Counted from the stretch's first letter, positions 8,629-17,429 are shown. The stretch: DNA of 64,000 nt from Oscillospiraceae bacterium (GCA_009777775.1 WRLE01000004.1:1-64000); one strand, 5' to 3'. Made by a program: numbers and translations. Notes: generated from the sequence alone by a model not told the origin.

Positions 8629-8698
8629 AAGTTTGTAAACATTGAGACGGACCATTTTGTTCGCAGTTGCGACCCTTGTTTCACCACGTCTTGTTGCA

Positions 8699-9094
8699 TT
8701 ATGTTAACGAAAGCTGCCAAGTCAAACCAAATTTGTCCTGCACCCAACAATAGAGTTTTGCAAACGGATACTCGCCAAGCCCCATTAACTCAAAGCCACC
8801 ATCCATAAGCGATTCGTGCGCTTTAAGTAATTCAGCCTCGTCATCGCAATTGACAAAAATTGACGTGGACGGCGTGAGACTGTGTGCGTGTCCTGTCGAA
8901 TCCATGAATCTGAAAGTTGCACCTTTTATAGTGAATATTACGCTTTGGATCGTCCCGGCAGGTCCCATCGGGTTATCTCCAGTCCATCGTTCGAGATTTT
9001 CGATTTTTGTATTGGAAAAAATCGAAGTATACAGAGTAATTGCTTCTTCTGCCATGCAATTTGTAAACATAAAAAACGGATATGCCTGATTCAT
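8699..9094 (-). CDS. VOC family protein, PhnB-like
   Basis: The 131-residue protein belongs to the glyoxalase/VOC superfamily, PhnB-like branch: it opens with YPFFMFTNCMAEEAITLYTS, has GTIQSVIFTIKGATFRFMDS in the middle and ends in KFGLTWQLSL, all typical of the family. It is usually annotated as a 3-demethylubiquinone-9 3-methyltransferase-like protein, but that name is not functional evidence. GGAGG lies 10 bases before the ATG. It is monocistronic. The substrate is unknown. Confidence 0.85.
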   Translation of the reverse strand: MNQAYPFFMFTNCMAEEAITLYTSIFSNTKIENLERWTGDNPMGPAGTIQSVIFTIKGATFRFMDSTGHAHSLTPSTSIFVNCDDEAELLKAHESLMDGGFELMGLGEYPFAKLYCWVQDKFGLTWQLSLT

Positions 9095-9274
9095 TTTGTG
9101 TAACCTCCAAAAATGTAGTGAATTGTGTTGTAGAAGAAAGTTGTCGCCATCATTTACTTGCTCTCTCCATTATTTTATGTGATAATGACGAAGAAAACAA
9201 GTAAATAGGTAGTCAATATTTTAAATAGTCTTGTAAATATATACAAATATAAATCGTTGAAAGGAGAAATTAAA

Positions 9275-9400
9275 ATGTGGTTTGATCCTCGTTTTAGTGG
9301 TATAGTCGGTGGCATAATAGGCAGCTCAATAGGTGTACTCGGTGGCGTTTGGGGTACGATGGCAGAGTTATACAATATACATATCGATGATTTTACATAA
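9275..9400 (+). CDS. Small hydrophobic glycine-rich protein (41 aa)
   Basis: The ORF starts at ATG 9275 with AAGGAGAAA six bases upstream and is followed directly by a strong terminator, so it has a complete gene structure. The 41 residues begin MWFDPRFSG and contain one glycine-zipper-like hydrophobic helix (IVGGIIGSSIGVLGGVWGT, about 10-28), then a polar tail. It may be a single-pass membrane peptide. I recognise similar short proteins in Firmicutes but know no assigned function. Confidence 0.6.
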   Translation: MWFDPRFSGIVGGIIGSSIGVLGGVWGTMAELYNIHIDDFT

Positions 9401-9415
9401 AATTTTCAATTTATT

Positions 9416-9458
9416 AAAAAGCGGCGGCATAGCTAAAACTACGCCGCTGCTTTTTATT
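9416..9458 (+). terminator. Rho-independent terminator
   Basis: Arms AAAAAGCGGCG and CGCCGCTGCTTTTT pair with a small bulge around TAAAA, and TTTTTATTTT follows. It ends the small-protein transcript at 9275-9400. Confidence 0.8.
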
Positions 9459-9645
9459 TTGGTGATTACTCGCTAATGTTAAAAAACCATTTAATATCAT
9501 ACGACCTTGCCCTTGATGTTTTGAATGACTAGATATTATCCGCTCGCCCACATTGCGTCAACGGTTTCTTCTGGTAAAAACCACAGAATTGTTAAAGAAG
9601 AAGTTGCAAATTGTCGAAAAAAGAAATATATAGGGGGTAAATGCT

Positions 9646-9861
9646 ATGAAACTAACGCTTCAGCAAACAGAGAAGCTGCTGAAAGGACACCAGTCGTTTT
9701 CTCAGCTTGGCTTCTCTATGATGGTCACTCGTTTGAGAACCGTTTACATCAAAGACTCATCGCAAACCACGGTTGAAAAAAGCATGAATGAAATCAATAT
9801 GTTTCTTAATAAATTCGGAACGATTATGGAAGCCGATTTCGCAATCATTATTAAAATGTAA
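9646..9861 (+). CDS. Hypothetical 71-residue protein upstream of the FIST-like gene
   Basis: The ORF has a ribosome binding site (AGGGGGT, eight bases before ATG) and is 15 bases from the next gene, so the two probably form an operon. The sequence is short and helical, with LTLQQTEKLLKGHQSF and NEINMFLNKFGTIMEADF; no family is recognised. Length and pairing suggest a small partner or chaperone of the FIST-like protein, which is inference only. Confidence 0.6.
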   Translation: MKLTLQQTEKLLKGHQSFSQLGFSMMVTRLRTVYIKDSSQTTVEKSMNEINMFLNKFGTIMEADFAIIIKM

Positions 9862-9876
9862 CGGGGAGAGCAACTC

Positions 9877-10839
9877 ATGTTAATGAATTTTGACGAAGCA
9901 TCAAAACACATCGAAAGTGGAGGATTGCTTCATATAGCCGGAACGGAAGAATTGCTGCGCAAACTGCCAAAAGGCAATTGGGTCGGAGGTTCCACCGAGT
10001 ATTTCATGACAAAGGACGGCGGCATAGTATCAGGTGATTTACTCTTCGTGACCGAGTTTCCTTATGACAGCTTTGCAGTCAAATCTTATGATGTGTCTGA
10101 TGTGAAAAACGTAGCTGCCGATTCTTTTGACCACGGTTTTTCAATAGTAATCATACCATTTGACAGTGCGGTACATAGGGAATACGCTGAAAATGCGGCA
10201 GCGTTTCAAGATATGTTTCTAAAGGATATTGTAGGATGGATATCCGGTATTAACCTTGGCAGCTCAAGTCAAACACCGACTGCAGTAAACGGCATTACTG
10301 GTGAGGTTTTTTCCGATAAAGCAGTAGTGCTGCATATTGATGTGCCAGATGATAAAACAATTGCCATCAATATAGTAAATATCTTTGAAAGTGATAAAAG
10401 CTCGCCGGTCATAACATTCCCAGAAAGTGGGTTTACGACAAAAAACTGCTTTATTGACGGCATAGAAACAGTATTTGCTGATTATATCGCAGAAAACAAC
10501 ATAGACACCAAGCTGCCGCTTGTAGCAGACTATGCGGGAGCTGGGGTGAATATCTCTTTCAGAGCAATAGAAAATGGTATAGTAAGTTTTTATGCACCCG
10601 TATTTGAAAGCATTCAGTACAAACTTGCAAAAAATCTGCCTGACTACAGCCTTGCTTTTCATAAGCACCTCGAGGGAATCAGCGATGCAAATGCCGTATT
10701 CTCCTGTAACTGCATTTTAAACTTCATGTATGGGGAGCTTGAGGGAAAAATCCTTGATGCCTTTACCGGACCTGTTACATTCGGGGAGATAGCTTATCAG
10801 CTGGTAAACCAAACACTAGTGTATGTGACAGTTCAATAA
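9877..10839 (+). CDS. FIST-like / DUF6976-type protein
   Basis: The 320-residue protein shows the layout of FIST sensory proteins. The N-terminal half has alternating strands and GIVSGDLLFVTEFPYD. The C-terminal half has FSCNCILNFMYG, then GPVTFGEIAYQLVNQTLVYVTV, which corresponds to the FIST_C consensus with a Cys-containing strand, a G.. tyGE segment and a final nQTL strand. FIST domains are thought to bind small ligands such as amino acids. No signal peptide or output domain is attached. It follows a small gene and is ended by a terminator. Confidence 0.6.
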   Translation: MLMNFDEASKHIESGGLLHIAGTEELLRKLPKGNWVGGSTEYFMTKDGGIVSGDLLFVTEFPYDSFAVKSYDVSDVKNVAADSFDHGFSIVIIPFDSAVHREYAENAAAFQDMFLKDIVGWISGINLGSSSQTPTAVNGITGEVFSDKAVVLHIDVPDDKTIAINIVNIFESDKSSPVITFPESGFTTKNCFIDGIETVFADYIAENNIDTKLPLVADYAGAGVNISFRAIENGIVSFYAPVFESIQYKLAKNLPDYSLAFHKHLEGISDANAVFSCNCILNFMYGELEGKILDAFTGPVTFGEIAYQLVNQTLVYVTVQ

Positions 10840-10858
10840 CCGCACATACTATCAAGCC

Positions 10859-10903
10859 CACCCGCAGAAGAATGAACTTTCATTCCCTGCGGGTGTTTGT
10901 CCT
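10859..10903 (+). terminator. Terminator after the FIST-like operon
   Basis: Arms CACCCGCAG (10859-10867) and CTGCGGGTG (10887-10895) pair; an inner GAATGA/TCATTC helix extends the hairpin, and TTTGTCCTTTT follows. It may also serve the convergent HAD gene. Confidence 0.75.
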
Positions 10904-10928
10904 TTTATCATAAACGCATTTATATCAA

Positions 10929-11537
10929 CTACTGCAGCAACTGCTCAAGCTGTTTGAAGGATTTAATACGCAGTCCACTGTAATCATGCCCCTCACGGTC
11001 AAATAAAATCGAAATTATCCCCAATTCGCTGGCTGTGTCAACCCTGCTGGGATAATCGTCAATGAATATACACTCATTTGGTTTTGCATCAAGTCTATCC
11101 AATGCGATACGATATATTTCAGGGTCAGGCTTTCGATAACCAAGGTCGCCGCTGATAAATGCTGCGTCAATCAGTGGCTCAATTCCATGATACTCTCTGA
11201 GAAATCTGCTCCATTCCGAAATGTCATTTGACAGCAATGCAATATGATAACACGGCTTTAAGATATTCACACAAGGCAAAAAATCAACGTCCAACGTGAA
11301 AGCATTTTCAAGATAATTCCGCTCAATATCAGGAATATCTACAGAAGCAAAACCAAGTTGCTCCCATAGTTCATGGGATGAGATTTTACCGAGGCTGGCG
11401 TTCAAATATATGTCCTTTATATCTTTGGGATTAATATCGGGCTTAATCGAGTGAATATATGGTATCAACAAACCCTCAACATCATCGCCAACTGTAAACA
11501 CCACACCCATCACATCAAAAATAACATACCTAATCAT
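10929..11537 (-). CDS. HAD-IA family hydrolase
   Basis: The 202-residue protein has the HAD motifs: FDVMGVVF with the nucleophile Asp at residue 8, a helical cap, ALLSNDISEW (motif II, Ser/Asn), the lysine in GYRKPDPEIY and the acidic pair in IFIDDYPSRV. The second Asp of motif I is replaced by Met, as in several HAD subgroups with weak or specialised phosphatase activity. RBS GGAG lies six bases before ATG. Its first 30 codons and upstream DNA are duplicated at 13054-13143. The substrate is unknown. Confidence 0.88.
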   Translation of the reverse strand: MIRYVIFDVMGVVFTVGDDVEGLLIPYIHSIKPDINPKDIKDIYLNASLGKISSHELWEQLGFASVDIPDIERNYLENAFTLDVDFLPCVNILKPCYHIALLSNDISEWSRFLREYHGIEPLIDAAFISGDLGYRKPDPEIYRIALDRLDAKPNECIFIDDYPSRVDTASELGIISILFDREGHDYSGLRIKSFKQLEQLLQ

Positions 11538-11640
11538 TCGCTACTCCATTCTATTATCTGCATTTAATGTGTTCTAATCAATGTTTCTCAAATTAAAGAT
11601 AGTCCGACATGCAAAGACTATTGATGTCAAAATTTAATAT

Positions 11641-11677
11641 GAACATGTGAACATGGGGACGGTTCTTTTGTTCATTT
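11641..11677 (+). repeat. GGGACGGTTCTTTTGTTCA repeat copy
   Basis: The copy contains GAACATGGGGACGGTTCTTT then TGTTCATTTT and ends right at the stop codon of the neighbouring acetyltransferase gene on the minus strand. Confidence 0.75.
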
Positions 11678-12129
11678 TACAACCTACGTTCAAGATACAC
11701 TTTATCTTTTAACACTATACCGTCCTCGATAATTGGATAGTCAAAATGCTTGGTAAAATAATCAGCAATGCTGTGGGTTTTGGAAAACCCGCATTTTTCA
11801 TAAAAGGACAGCACTCCTGGCACTTCGCCCGTGCCGAGAATAATTCTTTCGTACCGTCCTGCGTAGTGATTCGCAACATGGTCAACCAGCTGCGATGCGT
11901 ACCCTTGACGTTGATATCGGGTATCGGTTGCAAGATTTTGAATTTCCAAAACGCCGCCGCCCTCGTCGGTGATAACGCACACGCTTTTCAAGTCGCTGTC
12001 ATACAGGGCGAATAAGTCACCGCGCTCAAGATACTTTTCGATGTCGCTTTCCAACTCATCGCCAAGAAGCAAGAGCGGCAGAAACGCTTTTTTATTTTCG
12101 GCTACAAGACGGATTGATAGATTGTTCAT
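11677..12129 (-). CDS. GNAT family N-acetyltransferase
   Basis: The 150-residue protein has a GNAT core: VCVITDEGGGVLEIQNLATD for strands 3-4, then the acetyl-CoA loop RYQRQGYASQLVDHV (Q/RxxGxA), and YEKCGFSKTH near the C-terminus. The acceptor is unknown. Its start overlaps the stop of the upstream DUF3781-Vat gene by four bases, so the two acetyltransferases are probably co-expressed and perhaps acquired together as a resistance-type unit. Confidence 0.87.
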   Translation of the reverse strand: MNNLSIRLVAENKKAFLPLLLLGDELESDIEKYLERGDLFALYDSDLKSVCVITDEGGGVLEIQNLATDTRYQRQGYASQLVDHVANHYAGRYERIILGTGEVPGVLSFYEKCGFSKTHSIADYFTKHFDYPIIEDGIVLKDKVYLERRL

Positions 12130-13031
12130 TTTTCCAGCCGCCTTTCTATTTCTCGCTTAACATGTTCCAAGTCGTTATCATGCAGCAATGGGATTAAATC
12201 TTGAATCTCGTCTATTCCTTTGTCCCACCACTTGAATTCTTGCATGAGTGCAATCAGTTCATCATCAAATCGTTTTCGGACAGCCTTGGCAGGATTACCA
12301 ACAACGATTGTGTAAGGATCGACATTACTTCCGACTACGCTGCTTGCGCCAATAATCGCGCCGTCGCCAATATGGACGCCGGGGAGTATGACTGCGTTCT
12401 GACCAATCCACACATCGTTGCCAACAATGGTGTCTCCTTTATGCGGCATATCCGACAGCGGCGGCACATCTTCTTCCCAAGCGAAAATGTAGAAGGGGAA
12501 GGTGCTTACACCATCCATCTTGTGATTCGCACCGTTCATAATGAACTCCACTTCCGCAGCTATCTGGCAAAACTTTCCTATTATCAGCTTATCGCCGTAG
12601 TACTCGTAATGGTGTGTAACGCGGCTCTCGAAATCCTCACCGCTGTAATAGGTAAAATCGCCAACTATAATATTCGGTCGGGTAATAGTCGGTTTAACAT
12701 ATGTGACTGGGAATCCTTGTACTGGATGTGTTGCGTTTGGGTTTGGTAATGCACTCATATCTACCTTGTCAACCGCAATATGTTTCCTTTTGTGCGCTGT
12801 GATAATCGTGTAACTGTGGGCGTTAATAGTTATTACACAGTCATCGCAATTAGCATACCAGTTTTTACCCTGTCGGAATATCTCTCCTGCAGTCAAAACC
12901 TTTTGCTTGCACCAGTCTACTATATCAGATATATCTAAATCCAGATTTTTTCTGATACGGCTAAGCCCTAACTCAGTCGTATGCAGCCTATCAAGGTTAT
13001 TTTGCAGTTCATTGTTCATTGAGTTATTCAT
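12126..13031 (-). CDS. DUF3781 domain fused to a Vat/CatB-type acetyltransferase
   Basis: Residues 8-85 match DUF3781 (LDRLHTTELGLSRIRKNL, then GKNWYANCDDCVITINAHSY). Residues 95-290 are a left-handed beta-helix xenobiotic acetyltransferase of the Vat/CatB group: the catalytic-His region NGANHKMDGVSTFPF, hexapeptide repeats at GNDVWIGQNAVILPGVHIGD and AIIGASSVV, and the family end VVGNPAKAVRKRFDDE. Vat enzymes acetylate streptogramin A; close relatives act on chloramphenicol or sugars, so the drug cannot be fixed. The two parts are normally separate proteins, so this is an unusual fusion. GGAGG lies 14 bases before ATG. Confidence 0.82.
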   Translation of the reverse strand: MNNSMNNELQNNLDRLHTTELGLSRIRKNLDLDISDIVDWCKQKVLTAGEIFRQGKNWYANCDDCVITINAHSYTIITAHKRKHIAVDKVDMSALPNPNATHPVQGFPVTYVKPTITRPNIIVGDFTYYSGEDFESRVTHHYEYYGDKLIIGKFCQIAAEVEFIMNGANHKMDGVSTFPFYIFAWEEDVPPLSDMPHKGDTIVGNDVWIGQNAVILPGVHIGDGAIIGASSVVGSNVDPYTIVVGNPAKAVRKRFDDELIALMQEFKWWDKGIDEIQDLIPLLHDNDLEHVKREIERRLEK

Positions 13032-13053
13032 ATGTCGATTAATTTCCTCCCAA

Positions 13054-13143
13054 ATGGTATCAACAAACCCTCAACATCATCACCAACTGTAAACACCACA
13101 CCCATCACATCTAAAATAACATACTTAATCATTCGCTACTCCA
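13054..13143 (-). pseudogene. Duplicated 5' fragment of the HAD hydrolase gene
   Basis: These 90 bases match 11459-11548 with only three differences, covering the upstream bases, start codon and first codons of the HAD gene in the same orientation. The fragment sits directly upstream of the DUF3781-Vat gene. Between 13144 and 13576 I see no gene: only short, frame-broken stretches on the minus strand that I could not identify. Confidence 0.85.
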
Positions 13144-13576
13144 GTTTCTTCCGAAAACCCCTCAGCTCCAGTAAAGTCCTTGGCAAACTCGTTTGTTTCC
13201 GTGGCATCATTGTGCTTTCATGCCTGGCAGGTCAGTGAAGAATCTCAGGTTGTACAAGTCTCGCGTCAAGCGCATTGCTTAGGTAGTCGTAGCTTATTGC
13301 CCTGATTCCGTTTCCCAGGTTGTGTTTTGATTTTGTGCCGCTTCTTCTAGGGCTGCAATGATTTGTGCGTCAAGCTCTTGGGTAACTGCTCGCACTCAAT
13401 CCGATGTGGACTAATATATCTTTTCTTGCGTATGGAATCCTACTAAGATATAATTATCATCAGGTGAATAATATGACTAATTAGAGGAAAACTATGAAAT
13501 TAGCAGAGGCTTTGATTCATCACTTCAGAGGGTGTAGTTAGGGAGAAATTGTTGAAATATATAAGGAGTTGACTAT

Positions 13577-13969
13577 ATGAATACACTTGTTGTTTACTAT
13601 TCAAAGACCGGGAATACAGAAAAAGTCGCCAAAGCCATCATAGAGAAGAAAAATTGCGATTTCGACATTTTAGAATATGACGACAAAACAAAAAAGATGA
13701 GCAGTAAGCTTGACCCTGCTCTATATGAGCATATCATCCTACTCTCTCCAATCTGGGCTTTTTCCCTTGCTGAGCCGATGAAGCAGTATATACTAAAGCA
13801 TAATGCTGCAATCAAACAGTATGACTTGGTCGTGACTTGCGGAGGCATCGGCTTGCGTGGCTGTATAAAAAACTGCCTTTCTTCAATAGGATTCCCTCCG
13901 CGAAACGCCATGAAGTTTAGATCAAAGCAAGTAAAGAGCGGAGATTTCGACATAAGTGCAGTCATATAG
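13577..13969 (+). CDS. Flavodoxin family protein, possibly cut short by a stop codon
   Basis: The 130-residue product begins with the FMN phosphate-binding loop YYSKTGNTEKVAKAI and contains SPIWAFSLAEPMKQYI and VTCGGIGLRGC, the usual second and third flavin-contact segments. RBS AAGGAG is seven bases before ATG. After the TAG at 13967-13969 the same frame stays open to a TAA at 14048-14050, adding 26 codons that would bring the length to about 157, nearer the family's usual size. The gene may therefore carry a nonsense mutation, or the tail may be chance. Confidence 0.82.
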   Translation: MNTLVVYYSKTGNTEKVAKAIIEKKNCDFDILEYDDKTKKMSSKLDPALYEHIILLSPIWAFSLAEPMKQYILKHNAAIKQYDLVVTCGGIGLRGCIKNCLSSIGFPPRNAMKFRSKQVKSGDFDISAVI

Positions 13970-14069
13970 TCTGCTGGAACACAAAAATTCAGTCCTTATC
14001 TGAACTACAACGAAACAGATATGTCTGATTCATTTGACAGCTATGAATAATCGAATCCATTCATATATG

Positions 14070-15353
14070 CTATTCAATTGATTTCCAGACCTTGAAGGCA
14101 CGTAGACAAAAAATCGCCGTGTGTTGGTTTTCCAGGGCGCCATTGGAGTTGAACCTCCCACCGCCCACACCTTGCGTAATATTATTATCAGCAGCATATC
14201 CCACATAGGGTGCAGCCCAATCAGGTACATCATTAAAAGGATTAGAGCCCTGGGCGGTTACGCCAAAGAAAACTTCGGCGCTGCGCCCTATCATGGTTAC
14301 AATTTGGGCTCTGGTAAATATTCCATTAGGCTCAAATTTATTGTCACCTATTCCTGTGGTAACTCCAGCGTATTTTAAAAAGGTGACAGCAGGGTTGCTG
14401 GTGTCTGAAAACTGGTTTTCAAACAAATCCCATTCGCGCTCACTTGCGATTTGCATCATTGTCTTTTCAGAAACTTTTTCAATGAGTAGGACGATTGCAT
14501 TTGCTGCTGCCAGTCGCGTTGTTGGAACTTGCCAACCTGCATTTGAAAGAGACTCTGTAACTAGACCAATAGATATTGCCTCATTTACCTCCGAGAGAGC
14601 CCAAGTGGAGGGGGTATTGGTCGATGGGTTCATTGAGTTTTGGGATGACTGGAGAGTAGATAGCACTGCATTTACAGTTGAGGGCTCATATGCAATAGGG
14701 CGCGTTTGGATACCTTCCAGTTGATTTTCGGGAACAATGACCCATCGGTTGTTCCTGACAGTATAATAAGTATCAGTCCAGGTTGTAGTCATAATTTCTT
14801 CGTCATCAATATAATCATATTCATAGTCATACTCACGGTGGAGGAGATGGACTTCACCGGAATTGGTGGTGACAATCTCCACATTTGCTTCGCCATGTCC
14901 GCCAAATAAAAATCCATCCTGTGTGGAATCGTCGGGAGAATACTGTTCAAGTGTATTTGTGTATCCAAACACATAGGTATAACAAACAGCACGCTCAGAC
15001 AATACACCATAATCGAATGCATAAAATAATTGGGGTATCGGGCTGTCGCCAAATGCAATAAGTTCGGCATAAAATACACCTTGTCCTGCATATCCTCCTT
15101 TATTCGATTTTTCGAACCATTGTTCCTGAACCTTTTCCCATCCCTGTAGGTTCGGGTCTGGTTCTACACCAATCCCATATTTTGCAACTTCAGACATGAG
15201 TTGCTCGTAATACGCTTTGTATGCATCAGCTAGACGTTGTTCTTGCGAAGCTGCTTGTACAGATGGAAGAGCTGAAAATGGGAATATGGCGATGAAAAAT
15301 ACTAAAAGCAAAGTGATGGAAAATACTCTTCGTATCGTTTTATGTTGTTTCAT
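14070..15353 (-). CDS. Secreted protein with S-layer homology (SLH) repeats
   Basis: The product of 427 residues has a signal peptide (KQHKTIRR, hydrophobic stretch, then VQAAS). A long non-repetitive middle is followed by SLH-type repeats: one begins ALSEVNEAISIGLV, a second contains FTRAQIVTMIGRSAEVF and NPFNDVPDWAAPYVGYA, and the last ends in FCLRAFKVW. SLH repeats bind pyruvylated wall polymers, so the protein should be displayed on the surface. I start at the ATG at 15353, preceded by GGAGG; the longer reading frame begins with a TTG inside the ribosome binding site. Confidence 0.85.
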   Translation of the reverse strand: MKQHKTIRRVFSITLLLVFFIAIFPFSALPSVQAASQEQRLADAYKAYYEQLMSEVAKYGIGVEPDPNLQGWEKVQEQWFEKSNKGGYAGQGVFYAELIAFGDSPIPQLFYAFDYGVLSERAVCYTYVFGYTNTLEQYSPDDSTQDGFLFGGHGEANVEIVTTNSGEVHLLHREYDYEYDYIDDEEIMTTTWTDTYYTVRNNRWVIVPENQLEGIQTRPIAYEPSTVNAVLSTLQSSQNSMNPSTNTPSTWALSEVNEAISIGLVTESLSNAGWQVPTTRLAAANAIVLLIEKVSEKTMMQIASEREWDLFENQFSDTSNPAVTFLKYAGVTTGIGDNKFEPNGIFTRAQIVTMIGRSAEVFFGVTAQGSNPFNDVPDWAAPYVGYAADNNITQGVGGGRFNSNGALENQHTAIFCLRAFKVWKSIE

Positions 15354-15428
15354 GTTGTCCTCCAAACAATATATATCAATGATTTTTCAATATTTCAATT
15401 TATATGAAGCCATATGTCTCTCATAATG

Positions 15429-16346
15429 CTATTGCAACCCATGCATGACAATTTCTTCGAGACGATTATTCACCCAACTGATATCGTATCCTATCTCATT
15501 GAGTATCACCGTATTATAAATTTCTTCGAGTCCTATACGCAACGCATAGCAGTATAGTTTTTGCTTGTTATATTCGTCAGTATAGTAACGTTGTTTCACC
15601 AATGAAATTAGGTAATGGAGCTTATCCTCGTTCCAGAATAATAGATTTGCCATACAGTATAAAGGGTCTCCATAAAGTGCTGATCCGCAGTCAATCAAAC
15701 CAGTTATTTGTCCATCAAAAGCGATGATATTATATGAGCCGGCATCACCATTAACGAGGTAAGCTTTATCAATCTGAGCAAATTGTATATTTTTCGCAAG
15801 CTCATCAATCGCTTTGGGTACCGCCATGTCGTTAAAGTTTTTATTTGATAACAAAGACCAATCGTATACTTTATCATTGTATATTGCAGCAATATAATCA
15901 TGCCATGTTTCGTACGGTGCTTTTCCATTTGCATCAAATCGACCATAACCGCTATCAACCGGTAATTCGACTTCTGACATCCGAAGCAGCACACTTATCA
16001 CAGGTTCGGCTGTTTCGCGACGCTCATCATCACTTAAATCAAACAGTTTTCGTCCCTCAATATAATTTGAAAAGCAATATGCAGCTCCATCCTCTGTTTG
16101 GTGTACACCGACAACCTCACGTACTGGGATTGCCTTTCCAAACTTACTGAAGATATAATGCTGCTTTTCGTAGTCTTCATGTCTGTCACCTATTTGGAAA
16201 ACATAACGAGAATCCCCGCTTTGGAAGAAAAATGTCTGAGAGACAAGCCCTCCACTGAGCGATTCTAGATTAGCAATATTCGAGTAGTGTTTCATAATCA
16301 GTTTTTCAATCTGAGCTTCACTATAATTTGTTTTCATTGTCTCCAT
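15429..16346 (-). CDS. Aminoglycoside phosphotransferase (APH) family protein
   Basis: The 305-residue protein has the APH kinase fold: the Brenner-like motif LVNGDAGSYNIIAFDGQ (usual HGDxxxxN, here NGD) at about 200-216, then GLIDCGSALYGDPLYCMANL with the metal-binding Asp. These enzymes phosphorylate aminoglycosides, hygromycin-like compounds or small metabolites. The first His of the Brenner motif is Asn, so activity on drugs is uncertain. Starts at 16346 and at 16337 (MKTNY) are both possible; neither has an ideal spacing. Confidence 0.75.
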   Translation of the reverse strand: METMKTNYSEAQIEKLIMKHYSNIANLESLSGGLVSQTFFFQSGDSRYVFQIGDRHEDYEKQHYIFSKFGKAIPVREVVGVHQTEDGAAYCFSNYIEGRKLFDLSDDERRETAEPVISVLLRMSEVELPVDSGYGRFDANGKAPYETWHDYIAAIYNDKVYDWSLLSNKNFNDMAVPKAIDELAKNIQFAQIDKAYLVNGDAGSYNIIAFDGQITGLIDCGSALYGDPLYCMANLLFWNEDKLHYLISLVKQRYYTDEYNKQKLYCYALRIGLEEIYNTVILNEIGYDISWVNNRLEEIVMHGLQ

Positions 16347-16479
16347 TTCCTTGATTATTGAGATAATTTCAATTTATGAAAAGCAACGGCATCGCTAAAT
16401 CTACGCAGCTTCTTGTCGTTTTAGCGGATTATATCCTGTAAAAATCATTTTGTCCCTGCCAGGCTCATGTTTAAAATTG

Positions 16480-17118
16480 TCAGAAATGAAGTTGTAACCA
16501 CTGTGGGTCATACTTGTCGTTATCCTGGTGATAAGTCCATTCCCAGTTTTTTTCGACTTTATAAGCAACATATTCACCACGTCTAGCATAATTATAGCTA
16601 TCAAAATAAATAGTAAATAGCGATAAAATCGGTGCAAGTTCTAAATATTTATCAAGCAAGTACAGGGTATACATATCAAGATTGTTCGTTACTACATTGT
16701 TTTTATTATACTGACCTATCTGTACATCATCATGAAACAAAAGAAGGTGTATATTGCTACCATAACTATATCTATACAGCTTAAGATTATAGTCCTTGTA
16801 CGAAATTGCATAGTGCATCTTTAGGTAACCACTCTTGACGAATTGAAATTTACCGACAATTTCACGGCTTCCATCTAATACAACATGGACTTTGGATAGT
16901 TTTTCAGACCATAACCATTTAAATGGTAAAAGATTCATAAGGCTTGTTGCAGTATCTGCATATGTTTCGTATAGCAGCATACCGCTCCTATCCGTCAGGG
17001 TATTGTCGTTAATTGAAGTTATAGGTGATGATGTTCCTTTATACGATAAGCGACCATCTACAAAAATTGTAAATTCATGGGAGAAATTCGCCTTTGTCTG
17101 GTTTACCATGATTATCAT
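16480..17118 (-). CDS. Hypothetical protein, tubby/LURP-one-like
   Basis: The 212-residue protein has the alternating beta-strand pattern of tubby C-terminal-like (LURP-one-related) domains, for example ITSINDNTLTDRSGMLLYET, then VVLDGSREIVGKFQFV and YNLKLYRYSYGSNIHLL. The assignment is by pattern only. There is no signal peptide. GGAG lies eight bases before ATG. It is monocistronic and followed by no clear terminator. Confidence 0.55.
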   Translation of the reverse strand: MIIMVNQTKANFSHEFTIFVDGRLSYKGTSSPITSINDNTLTDRSGMLLYETYADTATSLMNLLPFKWLWSEKLSKVHVVLDGSREIVGKFQFVKSGYLKMHYAISYKDYNLKLYRYSYGSNIHLLLFHDDVQIGQYNKNNVVTNNLDMYTLYLLDKYLELAPILSLFTIYFDSYNYARRGEYVAYKVEKNWEWTYHQDNDKYDPQWLQLHF

Positions 17119-17273
17119 TTAAATCACTCCGTTTCATTAGCTAACTCACTACCCACATTCAATTATTATACTAACAATCATTTAAAATTCGTTTATAGGT
17201 TAATTTTCCACATTTCCCATCATTTTTATAGGGATTAATCAATTATATCACATTTTTTCAAATGAGACAAATT

Positions 17274-17429
17274 TGAACACGGAGACGGTTCTTTTTGAAC
17301 ACAGGGACGGTTCTTTTGTTCAGAAGTGAACGCGGGGACGGTTCTTTTGTTCAGAAGGAGGGGACGCACCCTCTTTGTGAACAAAAGAACCGTCTCCATG
17401 TTCAAATAAAAGAACCGTCCCCGTGTTCA
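17274..17429. repeat. Cluster of GGGACGGTTCTTTTGTTCA repeats, direct and inverted
   Basis: Three direct copies (cores near 17281, 17304 and 17334) are followed by two inverted copies (cores near 17381 and 17409), so the cluster can fold into a large hairpin around GGAGGGGACGCACCCTC. 17119-17273 and 17430-17631 are AT-rich and hold no gene I can support; a minus-strand frame over 17402-17625 has no start site with an RBS or known family. Confidence 0.85.

Noticed and set aside
12201-12749. Plus-strand 182-codon frame
   Set aside because: It is the shadow of the DUF3781-Vat gene, whose domain motifs fix the coding strand.
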